Below the pieces are notes generated by a model. It did not search any database. It was not told where the DNA came from and saw only the letters and a list, made by a program, of their open reading frames with translations. 64,000 bases of DNA from Archilochus colubris (Eukaryota; Chordata; Aves; Apodiformes; Trochilidae). The position numbers and the translations under genes were made by a program. The stretch covers positions 42,356,305 through 42,420,304 of the forward strand of contig CM041115.1 in the NCBI GenBank assembly GCA_023079485.1, given 5' to 3'. Each line of letters starts with the position of its first letter. Within the stretch, counting starts at the first letter, position 1. This document shows positions 35,601 through 47,338 of this stretch, piece by piece.

Positions 35601-38600
35601 ACTTATCTACTTATCTTTGTTTATGAAATAAAATACCAGTAATGGTCAATACTCTGTTATCATCTGATACAGCATTTGGCACAAAGGAATGCAAGTTTTT
35701 TGTTATCAAAAGAGGGAGGATTTGTTATTTGGTTTAGGTTTTTTTCTTCCTATTAAAATCACAGAAGGAAAAGTCATGCTTAAACTTGTTTGTTTCATTT
35801 ATTTCCAGAAAGGGTTTTTTTTTATTTAAAAAAAATATATTTATTGTCTTTTGAATAGTTTTCATAATCAAGACAGATTGAATTTCTGTCCTCTTTCTTT
35901 AGTAGAATGTCAAAAGTTAGTTTGTGAGGTTTCTGCTTTCCTAAAACACAGTAGCATTTGTTAGAAACCAAGCATCATGTTGTCAGTGACTCAGAGATGA
36001 AGAAGCTTGTTATAGGTAACTTTGCCTTACATTTAGAAAAAATTCAATGTACAGTAAAAAGAATTGGCCTTTTAGGTCTACAGATAATGAAAAATTTGTT
36101 CAGCTTTTTAAAAGGAGGAAGCTTTGATGTATTTGTGAGACAAACGGGCTAGAGAGAAAGAAATGTTAGGACTAAATATCAAATATTGATGTTCACATTC
36201 AGCTGCAGTGGTTTTTGTAAACAGTTTTATGTCATACTAAGGTGCAATTGATAATGAGGACAATAGGTTTCACTTCGTAGATAAAATTAAGAACTTGAAG
36301 ATTTATAATTGGATTTATTTTGCAATTATGAAAAAAAAAATCACTTTGCAAAAAAAGAGGTTAGCTCCAACTAATTCCAAAATTAAGGAATAGTTTTTAC
36401 TCTCCATGCTGATTTTTGAATAAAGCAGGTGCATCTTAAAGGGGGAATTACTGCAGTAGATCTTTGAACTTCTGAAAAATATTTAAAATTATTGCTGCCA
36501 TAAAATATTAATTCCACTTTCACCCCTCACCAAATGCTACCTTACCAGACAGGTTTTGATAAAAGACTATGCTATTTCTCCTTTGAACACTAGGGATATT
36601 AATACTTTCATTACCTTCCTCTGGGAATGCTGTGAGAGATTATTATAAATGTCTACAAAATAAGCACTACAGCTATAGAAGCACTGTAGTATTAAAATGT
36701 GAATGCATAGGCAGTGTTCACATTTCTCTATTATCGAAATGTCAGTTCAATTCTTAAAATTGAGCTGAAATTTGCATAGAATAGTAATATATGTCAGTAA
36801 ATGCTGATTAGTGAAAACCCTTTTATTCAGATTTATTAATAAGTATTTTCTGATTCCTATAAATAGCCACTTGTGAGGAGGTATGTTCGTATAAATCAGG
36901 AACATCTCTGATGAGACTGAGCAATAAATCTAAGAGCTAGTTTATGCAGTTTGAATTTTTTAACTCATTAATTTCTTCATGTCATCTCAAGCAAGTAACC
37001 AATTAATTTATTCAGATTTTTCAAACAGGATTTCTGTGTTTTTCAGATTTAACATGGGAGCCTAGTATTTATGTTTATAGCACAAAAAAAAACCCAAAAA
37101 ACCCACTGTCTTCTTTCTTTTTTTTTTTTTTCTTCCTTCTCCCACTTAACTGAATGGAGCACAGTGTTTCAGCATCTCCCCTTATCTAATATCCCAAAGG
37201 ACAAGATGGCAGCATGTAAGGAAAGAAGAGTCCAGTATCTCTACAGATAGATGCCACACACTGTGCCTCTAACATATAAAACAAAAAATGTAATGGAGAG
37301 GGAGATATGGAAAGCTACTATAAGAACATAAAATTTAAATACTGCAAAATTCAGGCTGGGAAATTAATTTGAAAGACTGCTGTTACTTTCAAACCTTGCT
37401 GACAAATGAATACTCTTTGCCTTAAGTAGCAGGATTAATACAGCCTAACTTGAACTGAATAAGGTTGTTATTTCCACATCCACTTGGGAAGAATTCCAAT
37501 AGTGCATTTTTACAAGGTCCAGTTAGCTAAACCCATCAGAGAGGTTGAGCTCAAAATATCTTTTCATATTTCCAAAGTTCTCTCTTTGAATTACACAAAG
37601 TGTTTTTCAAGATAGGCATTTTGAAATTACTAGTACAACCATTCAGAGGTAAATATTAGGGACCAGTAGTTTACACACAGTTCAGCATTTCTTAGATCAT
37701 GGTTTGCATCAGAATTTGTAGAGACAATGAAGAAAGTATTGAGAGGTTGGTTTGTACTTGATGAAAGCATCAGTTTTGTTGCAATCTCACATCCATCAAT
37801 CCCCCTCATGCCAACTGCAAACCCAAGCAAAGAAAAAAGGTCTGCTCTTTGTTGCTCCATTATCACTAATTTACTACGTTCATCACTGTAGAGTTCTCAT
37901 GGAATATTTCCATTATGAAATATGTGTTTTAAATTTTCTCTAGGTTCTTGCAAGTTGTCACTGTGTGGCCCCAGACTGTTTCCTAAGACCTCCTTTGTAC
38001 TTATGTTCCCTTTTCTCAGTATGGAATGTAAATGACAACAGGTTTTTTGCCATTTTGTGTGATGTGCAGCCTTTGTCCCTCCTCATAAACATTTGTGTTT
38101 AGTTTTTCACCACATATTCTTCCATCACATTAGAGATATCCCATTAACACAAAAGTAATAGAGGGTACACATTTCAATATAATTCTTCCCTCAATTTCCT
38201 TTACCTTTCTGCAGTCATATTTTCAAGAACTAAGCACTGATGGTGAGCTTATGAAAAGCAGATGTTTAGCCTTCAATTCTACTAAGTCAGAGGGAATTTT
38301 GTAAGTCAGTGACAGCAGAATAAAGCCACAATGGGTACTCCTGCACTATTACTGTTTACACCATAACCTTCTCATAAAATAATTCTGTCATTACTTATGA
38401 ACTGCTACGTGCAGATATCCAATTGTGTAAATCACATGGTCACTCAATTTTTACTGTTATTATATGAAAAAGAAATACTGAAGTTTAAAAATGAGGTGAA
38501 TACATGCTTTTTAAAGCCTCAAACTGTTCTCCTGAATTCCCCAAGGACTGCTAGAAAAATTTGGTTTACTTCCATGGTATATTTCACTGACTCAGCTATT

Positions 38601-40242
38601 GTGAAAAAACAAAGTTAGACAAAAAATTCTTTTCAGCAATCCAATATCCTCTGTTCTTTGGCAATATATAAATAGACTGAGCCTTAATGTCAAGAGAGAG
38701 CCTTCACGTATATTCACTGGAGCAATACACATGCAAACATCCCTGACTATTTAAGCAGTATTAGATGAGTACTCACAGAATTCATTTTAGTTCACTTGTT
38801 TCAGCATGGTCAGGAAATTTTTCTTAGTTTTCTTTAATATGAATATGGTAAATTAATTGGAACAAGAATATTTACATAACTATTCATTTCAAGGCAAAAA
38901 TTATCTTCTCACAGACTGCACTCAGAGTTTTAGGTGCTAGGTATTTTTGAGTTGTTTCAATGGTTAGTAGGCTTGAGGCCTCCAGACAATTATTGATTTC
39001 AAGGTTAGTGAGAGATTTGAAAGCATTTAGGCTCTCTTTTCTGTATGTATGTGAAAGACAAATTTATTGCAATGAAGTAACAATCCAACTTTAGATCTAG
39101 TATTACAGACTGCCTAAAATTTTCTCTTAGAACCCAGATTCTGTAATATTCTGTTGCAGTTGAAAAAATTTTTAATCTTTAGCTTTAAGGAGGAGAGATA
39201 TACATGCTATACCACAGAAAATACTGATGTTGCTTAATTTTCCTTTGACAGAAAGGGATTATTTCTTGAGACTTCTGAATTTGGATATAGTATCAATGAA
39301 ATAAACAGGAGAACTAGCACGCAATCTTTAGAACTCCTGTACTCACGATGAGACTTGAGAGATAATGTATATTTAAGAATACAAAACATGAAGTAGGGAA
39401 AAATAACAAAACATGGAGCAAGAACAAAACTGAAAAGGCATTTTGTCATTTACTATAATTGTATATTATCATTCCTCTGGGGAGAAGTGGAGAACAAGTA
39501 AACAGCATGACATCCTTGTATTCACAGTAGAGTTCCTGATGAAAGATGGGCTTTAAAAGAAACACCTTGATTTAGGTTCTGACAAGCTGGCATCTGTGGA
39601 TTACTGAAATTGCTTTTCAATTCCTGTATGAGTCTGACTAATCAACTAAAGCAAAGGAATAGCACAGCTAATTCTGGTAAAGGTTTCATTGTGATTAATA
39701 CAATATTGAAAGCCACACTGATCAGTGGGAATTTCAAAGTAGACTGATGTGAAATATATTGCTAACTTGTCAAATCCTTTACTGAAGGATCATTAACTTA
39801 TAAAACTCTTCCCAGTGAGGTTTCTGCTTATAATGAAAAAAATACTTCACAGCAAAAATTTATGAAGAAAAAATTGTGAAATAGTCTATTGTTTAATGAA
39901 CCATGAAACAATTACTTTATTGGATAGTAGAGAGAGATTTGGTGATCTGGTACTGTATGTATAGTGTTCACATTTTTAAATATTGTATATTAGCTTTTAA
40001 CCTTTACCCTCTGTATATTTTCAGCAGCCCTGATACTTACTGTTTAATAGTCCCCCTCCAGCTTTTTTTATTGTTTGTGTCCTCTTGCCCTGACTATTGC
40101 ATCTTAACTTGAACTCTGCAAGAACATTGCTGCAAATAGTATTGAAAGTTTTGCTACAATCTGCAAAAAAATGTTTCTCCCCTCATCCACAAATAGAATT
40201 CTTTTATCACATAATGTAATCAGTTTGGTTAGGCACAATTCA
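35601..40242. other. AT-rich non-coding stretch
   Basis: About 4.6 kb with no recognised gene or dispersed repeat. It contains A/T runs (near 35816 and 36330) and a C/T-rich run near 37108-37145. Open frames do not exceed 78 codons. Confidence 0.5.
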
Positions 40243-40455
40243 CCCTTGGCAAGTTCATGGGGACTCTCTCACTTTTTCCTTCACATGCCCATGCATACTA
40301 TTGAAGTATAACTGTTCCATGACTTTCTCCAGGACCAAAGCAAGAATGACCAAAATGTAACTTTCTGGTTTGTTATTTTGGACTGCTTGGAAGATGGGTG
40401 CAACATTTGCCTTTCTGAAGTTGTCAGAAAAATGGCAATTCAAAGGACCTATTAC
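40243..40455 (-). mobile_element. Probable ancient CR1-like RT fragment
   Basis: The minus-strand open piece 40255-40443 contains RKANVAPIF followed by a region ending EKVMEQLYF. This matches the spacing and residues of the CR1 RT N-terminal block (KANV.PIF ... K.MEQ). The DNA is strongly decayed and no boundaries are visible. It could be another LINE of the CR1/L3 group. Confidence 0.5.
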
Positions 40456-41299
40456 ATACCATTGTAAAGAATTTATGAAAAATCAATGAAATTTATACTC
40501 AATAGTTTGAGACATTTATACTGTTTTCTGATACTTGCTGGAATCTGACTCCAGAAGCTGAATTTTACTTCCACAAGAATGCATTAGTTTTGACTTTTCC
40601 ATTCCAGAAACTGAAGTGTTTTTCAAATTCTCGTTTACAGCCCCTTTATCCCTAGATCTTTTCTTATTCTTTCAGTTGTTTTTCTTACATATTCAGATAT
40701 AAATGATGTCTAGTGTGGACAGACTGAATTTGACTGACTGAAGGGTCATGCCATGGTCACAGTCTTTCCTCTGAATGTGCAGAAGGGGCAGATGTGAAGT
40801 TGGCTCAATGTGTAGTAGTCTACTTTGTAGATGGTCATCTGTGTGCTAGAGTTATTTAAGACCTTGCTCTCCTCTACATTTAGTTGTAAAATAGTAATAA
40901 CAAGGCATTTTTGAAAAGTAGAACAAAAATAATGTTATGGAAAGACAATAGCATTTGATGTGAGGGGCAATCTCTGCTAAAGGCTAGTAGTAAGGACTAG
41001 TGGCGGTGTGTAGCAGAATGACAGAAAATACTTTCTCTTTGCAATCTAGGCAATGCTTTTTCTCCTGATGCAGCACTGAACACAAGTTCTTATTTCATGA
41101 GTTCATTGTGTTATATGAGCCACATCTTGATAAATAACTTCATTAAGCTTTAAGAAGTATTAGTTATTTGATTGTATTTAGATTTTTATTTGGTTTAACT
41201 GGAAACAATTATCTCCATCTCCGGAATAAAACAATGCACAGATTCACTGTAATGTTTTGTGATTGCATTTCATCTTAAGTTAATTATGAGTTTACTCAC

Positions 41300-41660
41300 C
41301 TTTCTTTTATTTTATTTGAAAGCATTCTATCTCTTTCTGGTCTTTCTCTTGATCTTTTTCCCTGTTCCATGATTTTCCAAAAAAGGAGTTTCACATTTAA
41401 AGAATGTTTGGCCATTTTTTAAATCTCTCAGTTCCCTCCTTTCTACATTTTTTTTAATTCTTTTTTTTTCTTTTCATTTTTTCCTGTCTTTCTCAGTGTT
41501 TTCATCCAGTTTACCTCTGAAATTTGTTCTCCTTCTCTCTTCACTATTTCTCTTAGTACAACTTCAGTTTCCTTCTCACTTCTATTCTTTTTCTACAGCA
41601 TTCCCAACTCCCTCCCTTTGTGCATTTCAAGTCTCTGTTCTCTTCCTTTATTCAAAATGT
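41300..41660 (+). repeat. Pyrimidine-rich tract (~360 bp)
   Basis: For about 360 bases the plus strand is dominated by C and T (TTTCTTTTATT-, CTCCTTCTCTC-like blocks) without a regular repeat unit. It is low-complexity sequence, unlike the pure CTTT repeat at 25.6 kb. Confidence 0.7.
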
Positions 41661-42381
41661 TTAACCTGAAATTACTTCATCTCCTAAGATTTGTGTAAAA
41701 CCATGAAGAAGTTAAGAGTTTCCACTAGCAGATTTGAATAAAGCTTCATGTCTCAAAAAATTCTCTTCTATGAAGAACTCAATTACTTGTTTATAGTGAA
41801 GAGCAGAGAGCAGTTAAAATGGAATAAGCAACCACCTATATAATTATATGACCTATGCTTTCTCCTGGTGCTTTCTTGTTTTCAGCAGCTCTTTTGAACC
41901 ACTCGTAGTTTATTTCTGGCCTTAGAACAGAACTGTCTTTAAGAAGAAAAACTTCAGAACTATGACTTGTATAGGTTTGAACTCACAAATAAGAATTTTC
42001 ATTATTATTTCAGTTTCAGTGGTCTTATAGTTCCATCCAAGCCATGGAAACAGCAGCTGTAGTAAGACAAGTATGATATCAGAATAATGTTCTGTGGATC
42101 CAGATGAAACATCTGATTTTCAACTTTCTTCTGGAACATATGTGCACACCTAGTGGTGAAAAATAGTGCTTAGAGTAGCTCTTGTCACATTTTTCTCTGG
42201 ACAGCTGCTCTATACCAGGTAGAAAATGAAGCATCTTGAAAGGAGTTATGGAATGAAAGTTATATGAGAAATTAGTGGAGTTCCAAACTCTCGTGAGCTA
42301 GCTTTTATGCAGTACTGTGAAAGCTGGTGTTGACTTTTGAAGTGATGAGGCCATCATAACTAAAACCAGAATATCAACCTG

Positions 42382-42404
42382 GATATACAGATTTTCTGTA
42401 TATC
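42382..42404. repeat. Perfect 10-bp hairpin, 3-base loop
   Basis: GATATACAGA and its exact reverse complement are separated by TTT. Confidence 0.85.
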
Positions 42405-43689
42405 AAGCAGAGGAGCACAAACATTTTGTAATCCTCTCTAGAAAATTAAAGCTTCCTCAACATCGTGTCTATGTCTTCTCTTGAAACTATGAACAAAAGT
42501 GTAAAAATTATAACATCCATTGTTAATTTGTAATGTAAGAAACTCTGCATAAGAAGACACATTAAGATCATCAAGTTATTCTATGGTGAAAAAAAAATTT
42601 GAAACAGATAGGAGGCAGCATATGCTTTTAGTGACTTTGACCATTGTATGAAATTGGCTACCTATCAGCTGTCCCATATTTTATTTTTATTCCCAGTACA
42701 TCACATCCTTTCTTCTGTCCCCCAGAGAGTAAAATTCAAGAAAAAACAGTGTGTTTCGTTATCAGTATGACACACGAATCTCAGCTCCAGTTTTCACTGC
42801 CACGTTGAGGAGTTAATCAAGCTTTTGTTTATAAGACATATTCCCCTTATAATATAATTGCTGTGTGACTGTTGATTTGAGTTTTAATTGCTTGATAAAT
42901 TGAAAAATGGTAAGAGAGGAAATAGGAGAAAAAAAGGATGGTGCTCTGGCAATTCAATGTAAAAGCATCTTTCTCCTTAGAAACAGGAAACATTTATATA
43001 AAACTGAGACCAGGGACCCTACAGTTCTAGATGACACTAGGTTAGAAAGCCAATATGGAGGAAAAATGCCATTTTTAAGTCTTCTGTTATTGTTTTAGTT
43101 TTTCTGACTACTCTTATGGAAATTTTTAGAAAAAAAACAGTTGTTGGTTATGTCATCACTGTGACCATCTCAATATTGTTAATATCCTGCTGTGAGGAAT
43201 AAATTTCTGACATCTTCAGTTATTTAAAGCAAATACAGTGCTGGATTGTTTTGGGATATTTTTTATATATATACACAGATACTGCCTATACAAAGTTTTG
43301 CTTGAAAAGACAGGTAGTTTTGAGACATGGCCTTCAAGATAAAAGAGTACATCTTACACTTCAAAAGGCCCAGCATCTGCCACATGCTGTATGTTTTTGT
43401 AACACTTCTGACTGCATATTATAAAACTGTGTCAGTAATATAATATTTTTTATTGTTGTATCTTGTATATTCATTGTAATAATGATTATTTATTTCTTAA
43501 ATCCAGAAGATTCTTCATTTTATGTTATTTGGAATTTCTTTCTTGTTTTCATATTTTTCCTGTCCACTGAGGAAGATGATTTAGTTATGCTTTGTGTTGA
43601 TTATAATGAGTTATCTCTGAACTCTTCCCCCACCTCTTAGGGAAAAATTTACCATTCATCATATTTGATGATTTGCTTGATGATACTTA

Positions 43690-44191
43690 CCTATTTTTAT
43701 GTGTGACTAAGTACCACAGAGCTACTCATTCACTTACCCCAGTGGGATGTCAGAGAGAATCAGAAGGGCTAAAGGAGAAAACTCCTAGGTTAAGATAGAG
43801 TCAGCTTAATAAATAGAGTAAAGTCATGCACAGAAGCAAACCAAGATCAGGGATTCATTCACTACTTCACTTGGGAAGACAAGTGGCATCCTTCTGGGAG
43901 TAATCACCTTCTTCTTCTCTCAGCTTTATTTGTTTTTTATGCTTACCATGACATCATGGACAGTTGAGGTCAACCCAACTATGCCCCTCCTCAGCTTCTT
44001 GTACACCCCCAGGCCCACTTGCTGGTGGGGTGGTGCTATAAGCAGAAAAGGCCATGACACTGCAATCAGAACTCAGCAATAATTAAAATATCTCTGCATT
44101 GTTAGCACTAACCTCATCACAAACCCAAAATATAGCCATACAACTGGCCATCATGAGGAAAACTAACTCTATCCAAGCCAAAATCAGCACA
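43690..44191 (-). mobile_element. Solo LTR of an avian ERV, reverse strand
   Basis: About 500 bases recognised as a common bird LTR, read on the minus strand. It starts at 44191 with TGTGCTGATTTTGGCTTGGA and contains CCACCCCACCAGCAAGTGGG and ACAAGAAGCTGAGGAGGGGC. An AATAAAGCTG (TATA/AATAAA-like) element lies near 43921-43930, and TATTAAGC lies near 43805, where the poly(A) signal would sit. The left (3') end has lost its terminal bases or diverged, so the boundary near 43690 is approximate and no target duplication can be shown. No internal viral sequence adjoins it. Confidence 0.72.
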
Positions 44192-44913
44192 GTTTGAAAG
44201 TTATGTATATGTCTTGTCAGAAATGAATGGTTAACTCCATGCTGGAAAAATGGAGAGAACAGTATATGTACTATCAAAGTATTTTCAGAAGAGAATATTA
44301 AAAACTCTCCATCCTTCTCTCCAAAATGTCCCCTTGATATCTTTCTAGAGCATATCAGACATCCTCCACCATTTTCTTGAAAATGGAAAAGGTAGATAAA
44401 AGGGAAAAAGATTCAAACTTTTTATTTTGAAGATGGAAGATATATCTGGAAAATAATTTTCTGTGATGATACATATTCTTTCCCTTAACACATAGATTGT
44501 CACATAGATTTCATTATTTCAGACTGTTTCCATACTCTGTGTCAAACATGGAAAGTAGAAAGAATGGAGCAATTTCTGTTAGTCTTCATTGTGAACACTA
44601 GGGTCCTACCTGGTTCTTTATCAGGTAGTTGTGAGCAATACAAGGTGAAGAGGATTAGGATTTAACTCATAAAGACACTACATGTGATTTTTTTCCTTCT
44701 GCATAAGCTGACATATATGATCCAGTAATTTCAAAGTATATTAATACTTCATGATGTTATGTGGTGTTGTGTATGTAGTACTGATCAATCAAGTTTATCT
44801 TTAGACCTCTTTAAAATTCTCTTTGATTACTACTTTTAAAGGACATCCAAAGAATAAAGGAAGCTTGAAAAAATATGGTGCAGAGAAGCAAATAACAAAT
44901 TAAAAATTAAAAA
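44192..44913. other. AT-rich non-coding stretch
   Basis: No gene or repeat is recognised between the LTR and the CR1 copy. Confidence 0.5.
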
Positions 44914-46360
44914 TTTCTGGGGACATCCCAGATGATTGGAAGTTGGCAAATGTCACGCAAATCCACAAAAAGGGCCGGAAGGAGGACCCGGGAAACTACA
45001 GGCCTGTCAACCTGACCTCAGTGCCTGGCAAGGTTATGGAGCAGATCATCCTGGGGGCAATCACACAGCACCTGCAGGATGGACAAGGGATTAGACCCAG
45101 CCAGCATGGGTTTAGGAAGGGCAGGTCATGCCTGACCAACCTGATCTCCTTTTATGATCAGGTGACCCGTATAGTGGATGAGGGGAAGGCTGTGGATGTG
45201 GTCTACCTGGACTTCAGCAAGGCCTTTGACACCGTCTCCCACAACATACTCCTGAAGAAGCTGTCAGCCCACAGCTTGGACAGGGGTACTCTGTGCTGGG
45301 TTAGGAACTGGCTGGAGGGCTGGGCCCAGAGAGTGGTGGTGAACGGGGCTGCATCCAGTTGGCGGCCAGTCACTAGTGGTGTCCCCCAGGGATCAGTGTT
45401 AGGCCCAGTTCTGTTTAATATCCTTATTGATGATTTAGATGAGGGGATTGAGTCCATCATCAGCAAAGTTGCAGATGATACTAAGCTTGGGGGGAGTGTG
45501 GATCAGCTGGAAGGCAGGAGGGCTCTACAGAGGGACTTGGACAGACTAGTGAGATGGGCTGATGCCAACAGGATGAGGTTCAACAAGGCCAAGTGCTGGG
45601 TCCTGCACTTTGGCCACAACAACCCCAAGCAGCATTACAGGCTGTGCACAGAGTGGTTGGAGAACAGCCAGGCAGAAAGGGACCTTGGAGTTTGGATTGA
45701 CAGGAAGCTGAACATGAGCCAACAGTGTGCCCAGGTAGCCAAGAAAGCCAATGGCATCCTAGCCTGTATCAGGAACAGTGTGGCCAGCAGGTTCAAGGAA
45801 GTGATTCTGCCCGTGTACTCAGCGCTGGTGAGGCCACACCTTGAGTACTGTGTCCAGTTCTGGGCCCCTCAGTTTAGGAAGGATATCGAGGTCCTGGAGC
45901 AGGTCCAAAGGAGGGCAACCAGGCTGGTGAAGGGACTTAAGTACGTATCCTATGAAGAGAGGCTGAGGGAACTGGGGCTGTTCAGCCTGGAAAAGAGGAG
46001 GCTCCGAGGAGACCTCATCACTCTCTACAACTCCCTGAAAGGAGGTTGGAGCCAAGCGGGGGTTGGTCTCTTTCCCAGGCAACTCTCAGGAAGACAAGAG
46101 GACACGGTCTCAAGTTGTGCCAGGGGAGGTTTAGGTTAGATATTAGAAAGAATTTCTTTATGGAGAGGGTGATCAGGCATTGGAATGGGCTGCCCAGGAA
46201 AGTAGTGGATTCTCCATCCCTGGAGATATTTAAAAAGAGACTGGATGTGGCACTCAGTGCCATGGTCTAGTAACTGCAACGGTAGTGGATCAAGGGTTGG
46301 ACTTGATGATGTCTGAGGTCCCTTCCAACCCAGTCAATTTTATGATTGTATGATTCTGTG
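44914..46360 (+). mobile_element. Best-preserved CR1 LINE, 5'-truncated
   Basis: A forward CR1 of about 1.45 kb, the youngest-looking in the window. It is 5'-truncated within the start of the RT domain (homology begins at TTCTGGGGACATCCCAGATG). It carries a long open RT frame (44943-46139) and ends with a typical CR1 tail and terminal ATTCTGTG. A single frame change near 46078 separates the last coding block. It is clearly GC-richer than its flanks. Loss of the 5' part (ORF1, endonuclease) means it could not move by itself. Confidence 0.95.
44943..46139 (+). pseudogene. CR1 reverse transcriptase, partial ORF2
   Basis: An open frame of 398 codons. The first listed codon is TTG, and the frame is simply open from the truncation point, so no true start exists. 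CR1 RT copies the element RNA at a nicked target. Motifs in order: the N-terminal block with [18 protein letters not shown] (residues 18-35), motif [10 protein letters not shown] (88-96), motif [11 protein letters not shown] (146-155), motif C VADD (176-179), then the thumb/C-terminal region with [15 protein letters not shown] near 290-305. All three catalytic Asp positions (D90, D178, D179) are present. Near residue 380 the CR1-like C-terminus shifts to another frame, continuing to a stop at 46270. The endonuclease is missing, so this is a dead partial copy. Confidence 0.9.
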
Positions 46361-46597
46361 AAAAGGAAGTTTCCAAATTTCCCTTGGTGATTTAGCTAAG
46401 GTTGACCATACCATGGAAATGGAATGACAGGCTGGTTTGAGTAAAAAACATGTATTAACATTCCTAATTATCTTAGTACCTGTGGGAGTACTTATTGATT
46501 ATGACTATGGATGAATCCTGTAAGCCACAGACTGAATGAATGTGTTTAGGACTTACTACTGGTTTTGCATGCCATCACTCAATCCCTGCTATTAATT

Positions 46598-46622
46598 AAA
46601 AAAAAAAAAAAAAAAAAAAAAA
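46598..46622 (+). repeat. Poly(A) run, 25 bases
   Basis: An uninterrupted A run, followed by GAAAGAGAGA. No retro-copied gene is recognisable just upstream, so it is not claimed as a pseudogene tail. Confidence 0.95.
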
Positions 46623-47268
46623 GAAAGAGAGATTTAAAGGCATTTGATATATTATAATCTCTCTCTTTCCAAGTTTTACACTGAAGAGTAATGATTTTTC
46701 AATTTCAAAATTATATAAAAAATTACTTAAGGATGCTAGTACGTTTCCACAATAGTGAGTACTAATTTTCTCCACACATACAGTAAAATTAGTCATTACA
46801 TAATATTATTCCAAGTGGTTTCTCACTGTGTTGTCTCCAAAAGAAATACACACATTCTTCTAGCAGTTCCAAAGTCCTGGATTTTCCAGGCTTCTTAGCT
46901 GCACCTGCCAATTCAAACTAGTGAGGAAAAACTGGATCAGTTTTCTCAAGAATAAGTCTGGCCTTTAAGCCCTAGCAAATCTGCTATGTATCTCTGGTCT
47001 TGATAAACATTGACAGGTCAAATAGAAACACTGGCAGGTTTGAAGTCTGAGGTTTTACAACCTAGATATAAAAAAAGGTCAGCCAGCACATTTTCTTTAC
47101 TCAGTTGCCACAAAGCAGAGGTTGGGCAACACACAGTGAGATGAGGTATAGGCCACTCTTACCTACTCCAGAGTTGTTCTTTGGCAATACCAACCTCTGT
47201 AGAATGTGAAAGGTGGTATTTCCAGAAGGGAATACTGTCAGTAGTATTACTTCTTGCCCAAACAGATA

Positions 47269-47338
47269 CAACATGATAGACCAGAACTTTTAGGTCCCTA
47301 ACAGCCTGAACCTTTTTAGGATTCTGTGACTTTGTAGG
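47269..47338 (+). mobile_element. Possible CR1 3' tip, forward
   Basis: TTTTAGGTCCCTAACAGCCT and then GGATTCTGTGACTTTG resemble the last 60-70 bases of a forward CR1 with its terminal octamer. It is short and diverged. Confidence 0.45.

Larger units (their letters stand above)
40456..43689. other. AT-rich stretch with pyrimidine tract
   Basis: No gene recognised. It contains a strand-asymmetric pyrimidine-rich region (41300-41660) and a perfect short hairpin (42382-42404). The open frame 42907-43098 (63 codons) has no domain. Confidence 0.5.

Noticed and set aside
45203..46263. Minus-strand frames of 81-87 codons
   Set aside because: Antisense shadows of the CR1 reverse transcriptase.
46598..46622. 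Poly(A) run as the tail of a processed pseudogene
   Set aside because: No coding similarity and no target duplication were found upstream. The CR1 just before it ends in octamers, not poly(A).
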